This document shows positions 35,876 to 45,483 of a stretch of DNA of 64,000 nucleotides, piece by piece. The stretch's first letter is position 1; each line of letters begins with the position of its first letter. The notes below the pieces were generated by a model. The model ran no database searches, was not told the DNA's origin, and was given only the letters and a program-made list of their open reading frames with translations. The stretch is from CAZQHK01 sp964593455 (GTDB lineage Bacteria; Muiribacteriota; CAYSPT01), in the NCBI GenBank assembly GCA_964593455.1, contig CAZQHK010000008.1, forward strand, positions 62,001 to 126,000. Reading direction: 5' to 3'. Both the position numbers and the translations under genes were made by a program.

Positions 35876-36006
35876 AGCCAGGAGATTGAGATGGTTAAGC
35901 AGGAAGTGTGGAAAGAGGACCCCATGATGTCTGTCCGATCCTAGGCATCTCGCGATATTGTCCAGTAACTAAGCTTCTTCGTCCCGCCCTGAAGCCATAT
36001 CAATAA
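35876..36006 (-). repeat. Dispersed repeat R3, copy 1
   Basis: Reverse complement of this stretch shares long blocks with 55548-55678: GGGACG, GTTACTGGACAA, GATGCCTAG, ATCGGA, CCTCTTTC, TGCTTA and CATCTCAATCTC, in the same order and spacing. Identity is perhaps three quarters by eye. It occupies the gap between the barrel fragment and the next gene. Confidence 0.6.
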
Positions 36007-36019
36007 CCAAGTTACTCTT

Positions 36020-36694
36020 CTACGGTTGTGTTTCCTGGATGGATGTTAGACAGTGGTACCAGAGGAGATAGTAGGCGGTGAGATCTTCTTCGTCTTGCCG
36101 GGAGAGGTATTCGAGGAGCCGTTGATCATTCAAATCATCGGCCCGTGACACCAATTCATTTTTCCACGATGAAACGTCTTCCAGGGTAAACCGCAACGGT
36201 ATCCCGGCCTGTTCCCAGAATGGCTGGAGAAGTATTTCGAGGTATTCGGCGTAAGCCGCCTGGGTATCATTTTTGTTTAACACCCGGATCATTTCCTGGT
36301 TTTTTTCACGATTCATCGACTTCTCGATGTATAAATCCTTTGTCAGGCTTGCCTGCAGCTCTTTCAGTCGTTCTGTTTCTCCGCTCAATTCATCCAGTTT
36401 GCCCTTCATTAGCACGGTTTCTTTCCAGGCTTTTTCCAGTTCCATTTGCTGGGAAAGTTTTTCCAGGCGTATGGTACCGAGGTCATTCAGAGCCAGTTCC
36501 ATCTCGCGCATCATTTGCTTCTGCGCGTCTTCATACTTCTCCAGTTTCGATTTGAGCAAGGCTATCTCGTTTTTCGTCGAAGCAAGTTTCAGACTGTATA
36601 TTTTGAATTCTTTCCGGTTCAGTATATTGTAATAAACTGCACACAACAGCAAAATAATAATCAAGATGGATATAACCAGACGAGCTTTTCCCAT
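36020..36694 (-). CDS. Membrane-anchored coiled-coil protein
   Basis: Not recognised. A single N-terminal transmembrane segment (about residues 6-24) with a short cytoplasmic start is followed by a long coiled coil (about 35-140, heptads such as EIALLKSKLEKYEDAQKQ). A globular C-terminal region of about 80 residues with several Trp and Leu follows (ILLQPFWEQAGIPLRF). A strong GGAGGTGA precedes the ATG. It diverges from the large membrane-protein gene about 180 bases away. Confidence 0.7.
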   Translation of the reverse strand: MGKARLVISILIIILLLCAVYYNILNRKEFKIYSLKLASTKNEIALLKSKLEKYEDAQKQMMREMELALNDLGTIRLEKLSQQMELEKAWKETVLMKGKLDELSGETERLKELQASLTKDLYIEKSMNREKNQEMIRVLNKNDTQAAYAEYLEILLQPFWEQAGIPLRFTLEDVSSWKNELVSRADDLNDQRLLEYLSRQDEEDLTAYYLLWYHCLTSIQETQP

Positions 36695-36872
36695 GAACGG
36701 TCACCTCCGTGAACAGTCCTACCAGTTAAACACATCGGACACGTGTTTTTCAAATCGGTGAATGAATGACCATGGTTTTCGAACCGGCCCTGCTGTGTTG
36801 TTCCAATCCGCTGGGACTGTTAGAATAAGGCTGTTGCCTGAACTATACGTAAGATTGAGCAGGGAGTCGCCA

Positions 36873-38828
36873 ATGGTTGAAAAATCAAACGATACATCCG
36901 TGTCCCGTACTCAGGACGAAACTAAAAGATGCTATATCTGGATTGTTCTCTGCCTGGCGATCACGGTACTGGTGTTCTGGCCGATTCTAACCAATATTTC
37001 CGGTTCGCTTTCTGGTTTCCGTTCGTTTTCGGGCTTTCACCGAAGCGACATAGTTGTCAGCCTCACGCTGCCGGGTTGGATAAATGAAGCGTTTTCAAAC
37101 GGCCGGCTCCCGTTTTTCTGCACGGTTTTCAGTTTTCCTTTCGGTGTCAATCTGGGCTCTATCGATGGGTGGCTCCATCCGGTACTGCTGGCTCCGTTCA
37201 GGATCAGCGGCAACTACATCACAATTTATAACTGTTCGCTCTTCCTGTCTTTCTCGTTCAGTTTTTGGGCTTGCTGGCTGCTGGGAAAACAACTGTCCGG
37301 TAAAAACCGCTGGGGAGCTTTTGTGTTCGCGGGAGTGTCGTGTCTCAACTCGTTCGTCGGGAACACCATTTACTTCGACAACAACGGGTATCATCTGTTG
37401 TTCGGGTTTATACCCCTGACAGTGCTGGTTGTTTTGAAAGGATTGGACACTGAAACTCCCGGAAGAAGGCGTCTCATGGCGGCGGCAGCCGGCATCTGCT
37501 GGTTTCTCTCGTTTCTCACTACCAGCTATTATGGAATGATGCTCCTCATGGCCGGGATTTTCCTGCTGGCCTATTGCTTGATAGCCAGAGTGGTTCCGGC
37601 CAGAAAACTACTGGTTTTTGCCGCCGAAAGCGCTGTCTTACCGGTGGTTCTGGTAGTGCTCTTTATCGGGATTATATACATTTCTCCCCAGGGCGACACG
37701 CTTTTAAGCACTGGTACAAAGGCCAGAAAAGATGTACGGACCATAGTGGATGGATTTCTCACCAACAATACATACCAGTTCTTCAAAGATCGTTTTTTTC
37801 ATTCGATCAAGGAGCACAGGCAGGCGGAAAAAATGACACATTCCTCCCGCCATGAAGTCATTCCCACATCTCTGGACACGCTTTTCAATCCGCTTGCGGA
37901 AAGAAAAAGCAAAAGCGTCTACGTAGGATTTGGACTGGCGCTGCTGCTGCTGTTCGCACTCTTTAAGGGGGATCTTCTGTCTTTGCCGGCCTGGCTCATG
38001 GGAGCAGGATTCTTTTTACTGGCCATGGGACCGCTGGTGGGACCTTCAGGTCCGCTGTCGTATGCTCCCTGGTCCCTGGCGGCAAGGTTCATCCCCGGAT
38101 TCAGGATGTTTTCGATCCCTCCTAAATTTTTCCTCCCCGCTTTCATGTGTTTCGGTGTGTCGGCAGCACGGTGTGTTGCCCGGTGCGCCGGGAGAAGAAG
38201 CAGAACGCTTTTCGCGGTGGCCGTTCTTTTGTCACTGTTAGCGATAGCAGATATGATCGGTTTCAATTTCGTGTACAAATGGAACGTCACGCCGGTAACG
38301 GTTCCCGAGTGTTACAATTCGCTTGCCGGGACGGGCGGTGACGGGGTTTTACTCGAAATATACCCATTCTCCCAGGAGATCTTTATCAAGGACATCCTGA
38401 TTCTCTACCAGAACTTCCACGGGATGACCATGGTGGAATCACTGGCTATACCAGGGCTTAAACACCGGGTTCCCCGAAGGCTGATGATGGGATTGATGGT
38501 CGAGCGCCTGGCTGACGCTGTTCCCAGCCTGGAGAGTATTCCGAAGATGACCTCTGACGAGTTTTCAAACATCATCCGTTCCTTTGGCTTTACGCATATC
38601 ATGCTGCACCGGGACCTGTTTCCCGCATATTACCGGTACAAAATACAGGAAGTGCTGGAAGAGGATTTCGGCCAGCCAATAGCTAGCAGTGATGGTCTCG
38701 CGTTGTTTGTCACCGGGGTGCCCGAAGGTGATAAGATAATCAGGACTGTTGCGCCCGACAAGCTCTGGGCAATGATCGAGTCGAGCGCCAGTTTCAAAGA
38801 GCTTGCCAGCCAATTGCTGACGCAATGA
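36873..38828 (+). CDS. Polytopic membrane protein, glycosyltransferase-C-like
   Basis: About 11-12 transmembrane segments in the first 450 residues and a soluble C-terminal domain, the layout of GT-C (PMT/YfhO-like) enzymes that use polyprenyl-linked sugars. A family-level acidic pair may be in FHRSDIVVSLTLPGW in the first long loop. I cannot assign a specific family. ATG at 36873 is chosen because AGGGAG lies six bases upstream; the frame is open back to an ATG at 36762. The stop overlaps the next gene (ATGA), so they form a pair. Confidence 0.65.
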   Translation: MVEKSNDTSVSRTQDETKRCYIWIVLCLAITVLVFWPILTNISGSLSGFRSFSGFHRSDIVVSLTLPGWINEAFSNGRLPFFCTVFSFPFGVNLGSIDGWLHPVLLAPFRISGNYITIYNCSLFLSFSFSFWACWLLGKQLSGKNRWGAFVFAGVSCLNSFVGNTIYFDNNGYHLLFGFIPLTVLVVLKGLDTETPGRRRLMAAAAGICWFLSFLTTSYYGMMLLMAGIFLLAYCLIARVVPARKLLVFAAESAVLPVVLVVLFIGIIYISPQGDTLLSTGTKARKDVRTIVDGFLTNNTYQFFKDRFFHSIKEHRQAEKMTHSSRHEVIPTSLDTLFNPLAERKSKSVYVGFGLALLLLFALFKGDLLSLPAWLMGAGFFLLAMGPLVGPSGPLSYAPWSLAARFIPGFRMFSIPPKFFLPAFMCFGVSAARCVARCAGRRSRTLFAVAVLLSLLAIADMIGFNFVYKWNVTPVTVPECYNSLAGTGGDGVLLEIYPFSQEIFIKDILILYQNFHGMTMVESLAIPGLKHRVPRRLMMGLMVERLADAVPSLESIPKMTSDEFSNIIRSFGFTHIMLHRDLFPAYYRYKIQEVLEEDFGQPIASSDGLALFVTGVPEGDKIIRTVAPDKLWAMIESSASFKELASQLLTQ

Positions 38829-39754
38829 AGGGAGTGCTAACAGTGGCCTGGTTTACCTCATGGCGTTGGATCCTGGCAGCGGTTGTGCTCCTGGCTTCCG
38901 GCATGGCATTTATCCTGATGATTCACGCCCCGGATACCCTCAACAGCCGTATTGATTTGGAGGCGGTGGGAATTCCCGGTATCAGAGCGAAGGGAACCTT
39001 CGATCAAGGAATATGGTCCGTAACCCTGAAACGGGCCTACGACGAGAGTAAACCGGTTTGGGAGAGTAGGGAGGAGGGAACGGGGTCTCTGGTCTACCGC
39101 ACGGTAAATATCGCGCCTTCAGTCTGGCTCTGGTTCACGGTACGGAACGGCTCGGTTGTCGATGTGGCGCCGTATGTCGACACCGATGGCCGCCGCGGGA
39201 GTTTTTTACGGGTACTGGTGGCGCAGCAGCTTTCATTTCCAGACTGGGCGGGGACGTTCCAGGCAAAAACCATTCCGGGCGCAGACTCTGGGCCTATTGC
39301 CAGCCAGATCTCTTTCCGTTTTAAGAGTCCCGATTTTTTCATTGTGAAGGATCTTTACGAACTGCCTAAACTGTCACGTTTCATCGTATGGTGTCCGGCG
39401 GAGCAGATTACCATATTTAAAACCCGGAAAGACTGGTACGCGACCCGGCCGGTTGATGATCTGCTCGGCTTGATGTCGGATGAGAACAGCGAAAAGGAAC
39501 AGGCGCGTGGTGAGAAAAAGAGCCATGATGTGAAGGCACCTGAAGCTCCGCCGGTAACCTTCAACGGATTGGTTGAGAAGGTGGTCCCTCTGACCAACAG
39601 GTTGACGGGGCAGCGTTTCCAACTGGTCCAGGTTCGGTTAGCTGGTTTATTGATAGACGTGCTCGTTGCCGGCCGGCTCATCGAGCAACCGATTATTCCT
39701 AACAATGTGGCCCTGTGCACCGGCGTCCTCTACGGGACCTTCTGTTCCAGGTAA
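38825..39754 (+). CDS. Membrane-anchored protein of unknown function
   Basis: Not recognised. One N-terminal transmembrane segment (about residues 10-32) precedes a beta-rich extracytoplasmic part. A charged linker (about 219-240, EKEQARGEKKSHDVKAPEAP) leads to a C-terminal domain of about 65 residues (VVPLTNRLTGQRFQLVQVRL). It is translationally coupled to the preceding polytopic protein by a 4-base overlap, so they probably work together at the cell surface. Confidence 0.65.
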   Translation: MKGVLTVAWFTSWRWILAAVVLLASGMAFILMIHAPDTLNSRIDLEAVGIPGIRAKGTFDQGIWSVTLKRAYDESKPVWESREEGTGSLVYRTVNIAPSVWLWFTVRNGSVVDVAPYVDTDGRRGSFLRVLVAQQLSFPDWAGTFQAKTIPGADSGPIASQISFRFKSPDFFIVKDLYELPKLSRFIVWCPAEQITIFKTRKDWYATRPVDDLLGLMSDENSEKEQARGEKKSHDVKAPEAPPVTFNGLVEKVVPLTNRLTGQRFQLVQVRLAGLLIDVLVAGRLIEQPIIPNNVALCTGVLYGTFCSR

Positions 39755-39773
39755 CAATAAGAGAAAGCTCTTG

Positions 39774-40895
39774 TTATTCCGCCGGACCGATCTTATCCCG
39801 GATGAAAACTCTGGCTATTTCTTCGGCTAAAACCCGGCTGCCGCCGGGACTCAGGTGAATGTAATCCACGAACAATTCGGCTGGAGCAGAGTGGTTTAGA
39901 AAAGCCTTCCGGGGATCCACCAGGGTGATGGATCGTTCTGCAGCTACCCGTTCCATGGTGGAGATAAAAGTGGAGTGCAGGCCGGAAAAGAACCGAATGT
40001 ACTCTCGTTCCAGGTACTCCTGATCACCGCTGTCAGCTCCCCCGGAATGGACGGTAAGCGCCCTCATCTGTTGTTTTGGCAGTACCGGCTGCAGGATGAA
40101 CACCAGTTTGGCCTTGGCCTTTTGAAGAGCCTGGTATATACTCGCCAGGTCCCGGGCATAGCGGGCCAGTTTGACGGAGGATGAGGCCATCAGTCCGGCG
40201 GTTTCCAGGTCTCGGCTTCCCATCCAGAGCACCAGATCGGAGTAAAGCAGGCTCCGTTGGTAGAAAATTCCATGCATCCACCAGAACAGCTTCTTTCCCG
40301 TCGTATCCAACACCAGGGCGTGGTCTTCGATGGCGGTAAAGGCTTCGCAGACAGTAATACAGTCGGGCTGATAATTGAGTATCTCTTTTTGCAGCAGTGC
40401 CAGGATGTGATCGACACGGAACCCGTCGAACCCGGCGTTGATGATCTCGTATGATGTCTGGCCTGTAACTCGTTTATTAAGGATGGCTTCGAGCTGCTCC
40501 GGATAGCTTAGCCCGTCCGGACATTCGGAGCTGAACGTCGATGAGCCGCCGGTACAGAACACGCGGTACGTGTTGGCCGGTTTCGAGGGTAGGAACTCTT
40601 TGCCCCGGAAGCCAAAACTGTTGACGCTTATACCCAGGTCAACGAGGCCTGTTTTGGCCGTCTCGTCGGGAAACTTGTAGTAACCATGACTGCCGGAGTC
40701 TTCAATGGTGCTGGGAACGAGATGAGCCTGGGGCAGGTGGTAGGGTCCTTTTTCAAGTAAGGGATAGGCCAGGTACCGGGCCGAGTTGAAACGGAACGAA
40801 CAGACGATTCTGTCCAGCACCTCCAGGAAGAGAACGAACAGAAAAATTGATAGAACCGGAATGAATATAATAGATAGTAATTTTCGTTTCGTCAT
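39774..40895 (-). CDS. Membrane-anchored SGNH/GDSL hydrolase-like protein
   Basis: An N-terminal transmembrane anchor (LLSIIFIPVLSIFLFVLFLE) is followed by an SGNH fold. Block I is VFCTGGSSTFSSE (Ser nucleophile), block II is INAGFDGF, and block V is DYIHLSPGGSRVLAEEI with the Asp-x-x-His pair. It may act as an esterase or acetyl-hydrolase on envelope glycans. ATG at 40895 keeps the anchor at the N-terminus; a TTG upstream would overlap the cyclase gene. Being just downstream of the cyclase pair, it could share their transcript. Confidence 0.75.
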   Translation of the reverse strand: MTKRKLLSIIFIPVLSIFLFVLFLEVLDRIVCSFRFNSARYLAYPLLEKGPYHLPQAHLVPSTIEDSGSHGYYKFPDETAKTGLVDLGISVNSFGFRGKEFLPSKPANTYRVFCTGGSSTFSSECPDGLSYPEQLEAILNKRVTGQTSYEIINAGFDGFRVDHILALLQKEILNYQPDCITVCEAFTAIEDHALVLDTTGKKLFWWMHGIFYQRSLLYSDLVLWMGSRDLETAGLMASSSVKLARYARDLASIYQALQKAKAKLVFILQPVLPKQQMRALTVHSGGADSGDQEYLEREYIRFFSGLHSTFISTMERVAAERSITLVDPRKAFLNHSAPAELFVDYIHLSPGGSRVLAEEIARVFIRDKIGPAE

Positions 40896-40908
40896 AATTA
40901 GATACCGG

Positions 40909-43158
40909 TCAAAGTTGTTCCATGACCGCTTCAGTTGTTTCCGGGTCAAGTTCGATTTTTCGCCAGTCCACGTTGAACACGGGTCGGGTTCCCGAAGTCG
41001 TAGTCACCGTGTGGCCTTCATAGGGGTTGGCCGGGACGGCTTCCTTCAGGCTGGAGAGGGCGTCTTCGTCGATGAGAATCTGGCCGGCTTTGGCGATATC
41101 CTCCAGTTGCTCGCAGATGGAAGGGGCTTCACCGAAACTGGTAAACTCCATTCGCCGCCGTGATCCGATGTTACCGACCAGGGCTTCTCCAGTGCCGATA
41201 GCCACCTTGAGATCCATGGGGGCAAAACGCTCGTCACGTTCGATCCATTCCTTCTTGAAAGCCTGGAACACTTTGAGCATTTGCACCGCCGCCTTGACGG
41301 CCCGCTCGGCGTGGTCGGGGAAATAAACGGGCGCGCCGAAAATGGCGTACACAGCGTCGCCGATGAACTTGTCGATGGTGCCGTTCTCGGAAAACACGAT
41401 GTCCGTCATCATGTCGAAATAGGTATTAAGCATGGTCACGATAGTCTCGGCCTCGATGGCCTCGGAAATCGGGGTAAAGTTACTGACATCGCTCATGATA
41501 ATAGTGACTTCCCGGCGCCGGCAGTCAAGCAAATCAGCGTGATCGACGATCTGATCGACAACTTTCGGGGCCACGTACTGTTTGAACCGGTCTTCGATCT
41601 GGGCTTTTTCCCGCTCACTGTCCATCATGTCTACGAAATCCCAGTGATTGGTAATAGCCTGGGCGACCGTGGACGCAATGGAGACCAGCAGGTCGCGGTT
41701 TTTGGGCCGGAACCCGCTTCTGAGTTGGCTGCCCGAGACGCATATGACACCGATGGCCTTACTTTCATACAGGATGGGCACGGACACCAGGTCGTTTTTT
41801 AGATAGGTTTCCATCGAGTACTTCTTGAATTCCGGTTTTGATTCGAGATCGTTCACCACGACCGGTTTTTTGATCCTGGCAACCATGCCCGAGATGCTGT
41901 TGGTTTCCCGTAGTTTAAGGGTCCCAACCATATCAGCGGCGATTCCGTGTCCGGCGGTCAGGACCAGTTCTCCCGTGTCCCGGTCCCGGAGCAGCACGGC
42001 GCATCGCTTGGCTTTCAAGGCGACGGTGGTCCTTTCAATTACCTGGCTCAGGAATTTCTCCTGATCGATGAACAGGACCGTGGCCGCATTGATGTCGAAG
42101 AGGGTGTTCAGTTCCCTTATCTTCTCCTCCAGGTTGATATTGACCGAACGTATGTCGTCGATAATTCTCATGTTCTCCAGGGTGATGGCGACCTGGGCGG
42201 CCAGAATCTCGAATAAGCCGAAGTCGTACGTATTGTAGCGGTTCTTGAAAAAATTGCTTTCCACGCAAAGCACACCGTGGCAGCGTGTCCCCGAGAGGAG
42301 CGGAGCGGCCATGAGGCTCATCCGGTCCTCCCTGATCGAGCCGAAGGAGGTGTACCGGGGATCTTTGATCGGATCGTCAATGAGCGCCGATTTGCGGTTG
42401 GTAGCGCACCAACCGGCGATTCCTTCTCCCGGCCTGAAAATAAGCTTCGATCGGCTTTGGGAGTTGAGTCCTTTTCCCTGGGCAAGTTCTAGGCAGCCCG
42501 AGTCCGGATTGATCAAGAAAACTGAGGCTTTAAGGCTTCCAAAAATATCCTCCATGCTTTCAAGTACCTTGGCCAGCAGTTGCGGCACCTTCTGTAACGA
42601 ACCCATGCTCTCTATAAATTCCCGCAGGACATTGAAACTCGAAGCCAGCTTGTACAAACTTTTCTGGTTGGAGATAAGTTGGGCATGACCTTCCCGCATA
42701 GCGTAAAACTTGCGCTGGAGGAGGTTTTCCAGGTGAAGGAGCCGGGTTTGTTCCGCCGCTTTTTTGATGGTCAGAGCCCCCTGGACGAGACAAATATCGT
42801 TGGGCAGTATCTGGAAGGCCATGTCTCCCAATTTCTCACGAAGCAGATTGGTGCTGGTTTTGTCTGCCATGACTACCGATTTTATGTAAGGAGCCACGTG
42901 ATTCAACTGGGCAATGATCTCCATGTGCTGCCTCATCTTCTTGTGGGCGGAGGCGAACAGTACGGTGTCGTAGGCATCGGAACAAGCTTTTGAAAGGATT
43001 TGCTGCGTTACGAGCTCATTGGTCATATCATACGCCAGTCCCGAATTGTTCAACATTTGATTGAGAAGCTCGTCCATGGCGGTGCTGAGATTGACTACTA
43101 ATATCTTACCCTTTTGCGTGCCCTGGATGAGTTGTTGCGTTCCCTGGTCCCTGGTCAT
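40909..43158 (-). CDS. GAF-GAF class III cyclase, C1-like half (metal Asp present, Asn/Arg lost)
   Basis: Order: receiver-like N-terminal domain (about residues 17-140), helical linker, GAF (about 190-335), GAF (about 355-505), FKQYVAPKVVDQIV linker, cyclase (about 548-730). The cyclase keeps both metal aspartates, Asp557 (IIMSDVSNF) and Asp601 (KFIGDAVYAIFG). The transition-state pair is lost: the GDAVNxxxR box reads GEAPSICEQ, giving Ser680 for Asn and Gln684 for Arg. A homodimer should be inactive. The upstream neighbour has the opposite defects. ATG at 43158 follows GGAGGG by nine bases; a TTG at 43164 overlaps the upstream stop. Confidence 0.88.
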   Translation of the reverse strand: MTRDQGTQQLIQGTQKGKILVVNLSTAMDELLNQMLNNSGLAYDMTNELVTQQILSKACSDAYDTVLFASAHKKMRQHMEIIAQLNHVAPYIKSVVMADKTSTNLLREKLGDMAFQILPNDICLVQGALTIKKAAEQTRLLHLENLLQRKFYAMREGHAQLISNQKSLYKLASSFNVLREFIESMGSLQKVPQLLAKVLESMEDIFGSLKASVFLINPDSGCLELAQGKGLNSQSRSKLIFRPGEGIAGWCATNRKSALIDDPIKDPRYTSFGSIREDRMSLMAAPLLSGTRCHGVLCVESNFFKNRYNTYDFGLFEILAAQVAITLENMRIIDDIRSVNINLEEKIRELNTLFDINAATVLFIDQEKFLSQVIERTTVALKAKRCAVLLRDRDTGELVLTAGHGIAADMVGTLKLRETNSISGMVARIKKPVVVNDLESKPEFKKYSMETYLKNDLVSVPILYESKAIGVICVSGSQLRSGFRPKNRDLLVSIASTVAQAITNHWDFVDMMDSEREKAQIEDRFKQYVAPKVVDQIVDHADLLDCRRREVTIIMSDVSNFTPISEAIEAETIVTMLNTYFDMMTDIVFSENGTIDKFIGDAVYAIFGAPVYFPDHAERAVKAAVQMLKVFQAFKKEWIERDERFAPMDLKVAIGTGEALVGNIGSRRRMEFTSFGEAPSICEQLEDIAKAGQILIDEDALSSLKEAVPANPYEGHTVTTTSGTRPVFNVDWRKIELDPETTEAVMEQL

Positions 43159-43160
43159 GA

Positions 43161-45254
43161 TCAACTGCCCTCCGCCTGCAAGGTGTTTTCGTCCAGGGTA
43201 AAGACCGGCACGGGGTTGGCTTTACCTTTTAATGAAACGGGAGTAAGTTCACGGAGAGAAAACGAATCTTTCACTTCCCGGGCGGTTTCTTCGCCGATAA
43301 GGAACTCCCAGGGACCGGCCTTTGACTTGAACCGGGCACATGTATTGACCGTATCGCCGATAACGGTGTATTCCAACCGTCTCGTGGAACCGATATTACC
43401 GGCGATGACCTCGCCGGTGTTGACCGCTATCCGACAGGAGAGCATGCTGAGTTCCGGCTTCCAGGAGACCCAGTTTTCCTTGAGTTTCCGGGTCCCTTCC
43501 AGGATAGCTACCGCAGTTTTGACCGCTTGCAGGGAATCGTCGGCAGTGCTCAGCGGCGCACCGAATATGGACATGACCACCTCGGAGATGAATTTGTCCA
43601 CTGTGCCACCGTGATCGAAAACGATATCGGTCACCATAGTGAAAAAATCCTGGAGCACCGTCACCACTATTTCCGGTTCGAACGAGGAGTAAAACTTATG
43701 AAAATCATGGAGTCCGGTCATGAAAACGGTGACCTTGCGCCTGGTGCCTTCCAGGCCGATATCTTCGGTGCTGTCCAGGACGTTTTTAGCCACTTCCGGA
43801 GACACGTATTGCGAGAAACTCTCCTGCAGACGGACTTTGGCCGCTTCCTGAGATAGGAGTTCCTGGGTCATACGGACGCCCGCGACATGGGCGGAAACCT
43901 TTTGCGCGATCGCTTTGACGAGCTGGAACTCACCCTCCTTAATGGGGGGGCGGCCGCGGTTGCGGCATGCGCACAAAAGCGCATAGGTCAGGTTCTTCCC
44001 CTTGACCGGCATGGCAATCCCGGGTCCGTCGGGAAACGTCAGGTCGAGGTTCAGTCGGTCGGATCTCATCGGTTCGCCCTTTTTCCAGATAGAACCAGGC
44101 ACGGTGCCCTCAATGGGGAGTGATGATACTAAACCAATGGCCGATCCGCTGGTGGCGGCGTTGATGAGGTATTCCTCCTGCTCATCGGGAACAAGCATGG
44201 TGACCAGGTCGGTGTCGAGCACCTCGGCTGTTTTACCCACGATACTGGAGTAGAGGCCGGTCAGATTATCCGCGTTTTCCCTGAGCGTTTTTTCGATGTC
44301 ATATAGCGACCCCATGTCCTTTTCCTTGTTCTTGAGCAGCTTGGTCGCTTTTTTGATCTTCTGGTAAATGTTGGAATCCTCCAGGGCAATAGTGACCTGG
44401 GAGCTTATCATCCGGAGAATGTTGATCTCCGACTCGGAAAACGGCGGCCTCGAGTCCGTTCCCCGGGCGCAGAGGACACCCAGTTTCTTGCCACCCGTTC
44501 TGACCGGAATATAAACCACCGGTTGACCGGGACCGGATTGGTCTTTATCCGGGTTCTCCATGTCTCCCGATTGAACATGGGATTCCGCGTCCAGGGCTTT
44601 CCTGGCCAGTTCAAGCTCACCGTCGGTGGGCTTTTGACCGTAGGCGGGAAGCAGGGTGTTGTTTACGCTGGAGAAAAGGAGCAGTGACAGATGGCTGCAC
44701 TGCAGTTCCTGTTGCAGCAGTGATTCCACTTTAGCGATAAGCTCTCCCAGGGGAACGGTGGAGAGCAGGCACGACATGAGTTCCCCGATCATCCTGAACT
44801 TGCCGACATAGTAGTCGAGTTGGGCCTCTATCTTGCCCATTTCACCCAGGGCTCCGGTGAACTTCTCCAGGTTGCGCTTGAGATATCCTGTCGATTCTGT
44901 GGAGAGCCTCAGCTGAACCGTGTTCTGAATGGTTTTTAGAAGCATGCCCGGGTTCACCGGCCGCAAAACAAAATTATTGAAAATGCCGTGTTCCATGGCT
45001 CCGGGGAGCATTTCGCGCTCGACGATGGCAATACTCATGACCTTCGGATATACTTCAAAGATCTGTATGGCCACGTCGTAAAGTCGGTCATCGGAACCGG
45101 TAAGTGCGAGCAGAAAAACCCAGGGTTCGTTGGCTGGTTCTAAATTGATGATGCTGAACTTCTCCATGGAGGTTATTTCAAGCCTGTTTTTAGCCAGGCG
45201 GAAAAACTCGACCGGAATGACCCGGGCTTCGTCGATGATAAGAATCTCTTGCAC
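43161..45254 (-). CDS. GAF-GAF class III cyclase, C2-like half (Asn/Arg present, metal Asp lost)
   Basis: Same domain order as its downstream neighbour: receiver-like domain (1-115, no obvious phospho-Asp), GAF (about 165-295), GAF (about 320-460), FSQYVSPEVAKNVL linker, cyclase (about 505-690). The transition-state residues are intact in VIGDTVNTCAR (Asn637, Arg641) and Lys554 is present. The first metal Asp is Gly514 (VFMTGLHDF) and the second is Glu558 (KFISEVVMSIFG). This is the division of labour of mammalian C2. Start is GTG with GGGAGGGA eight bases upstream, and the stop nearly touches the next start, favouring equal synthesis. Confidence 0.88.
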   Translation of the reverse strand: MQEILIIDEARVIPVEFFRLAKNRLEITSMEKFSIINLEPANEPWVFLLALTGSDDRLYDVAIQIFEVYPKVMSIAIVEREMLPGAMEHGIFNNFVLRPVNPGMLLKTIQNTVQLRLSTESTGYLKRNLEKFTGALGEMGKIEAQLDYYVGKFRMIGELMSCLLSTVPLGELIAKVESLLQQELQCSHLSLLLFSSVNNTLLPAYGQKPTDGELELARKALDAESHVQSGDMENPDKDQSGPGQPVVYIPVRTGGKKLGVLCARGTDSRPPFSESEINILRMISSQVTIALEDSNIYQKIKKATKLLKNKEKDMGSLYDIEKTLRENADNLTGLYSSIVGKTAEVLDTDLVTMLVPDEQEEYLINAATSGSAIGLVSSLPIEGTVPGSIWKKGEPMRSDRLNLDLTFPDGPGIAMPVKGKNLTYALLCACRNRGRPPIKEGEFQLVKAIAQKVSAHVAGVRMTQELLSQEAAKVRLQESFSQYVSPEVAKNVLDSTEDIGLEGTRRKVTVFMTGLHDFHKFYSSFEPEIVVTVLQDFFTMVTDIVFDHGGTVDKFISEVVMSIFGAPLSTADDSLQAVKTAVAILEGTRKLKENWVSWKPELSMLSCRIAVNTGEVIAGNIGSTRRLEYTVIGDTVNTCARFKSKAGPWEFLIGEETAREVKDSFSLRELTPVSLKGKANPVPVFTLDENTLQAEGS

Positions 45255-45483
45255 CGGTCGTCTCCCTCCCTGAAGAAAAACACCTGAATATCAATTATAA
45301 TCAATTCACATAGCATTTCCAAGTATATATTTCAAGAGAAATTCTCTGGAGCTATCGTTGTGAATGTCCTGAGAGCTGTGTCGAGTTTAAAAGTACAAGC
45401 TGTGCTGGCTAACGTGATATGAAATCTTGCACTGTGTCATCTTCCTTGTTATGCTGATAAATGCAAAAGGAAGGCGGTTTTTC

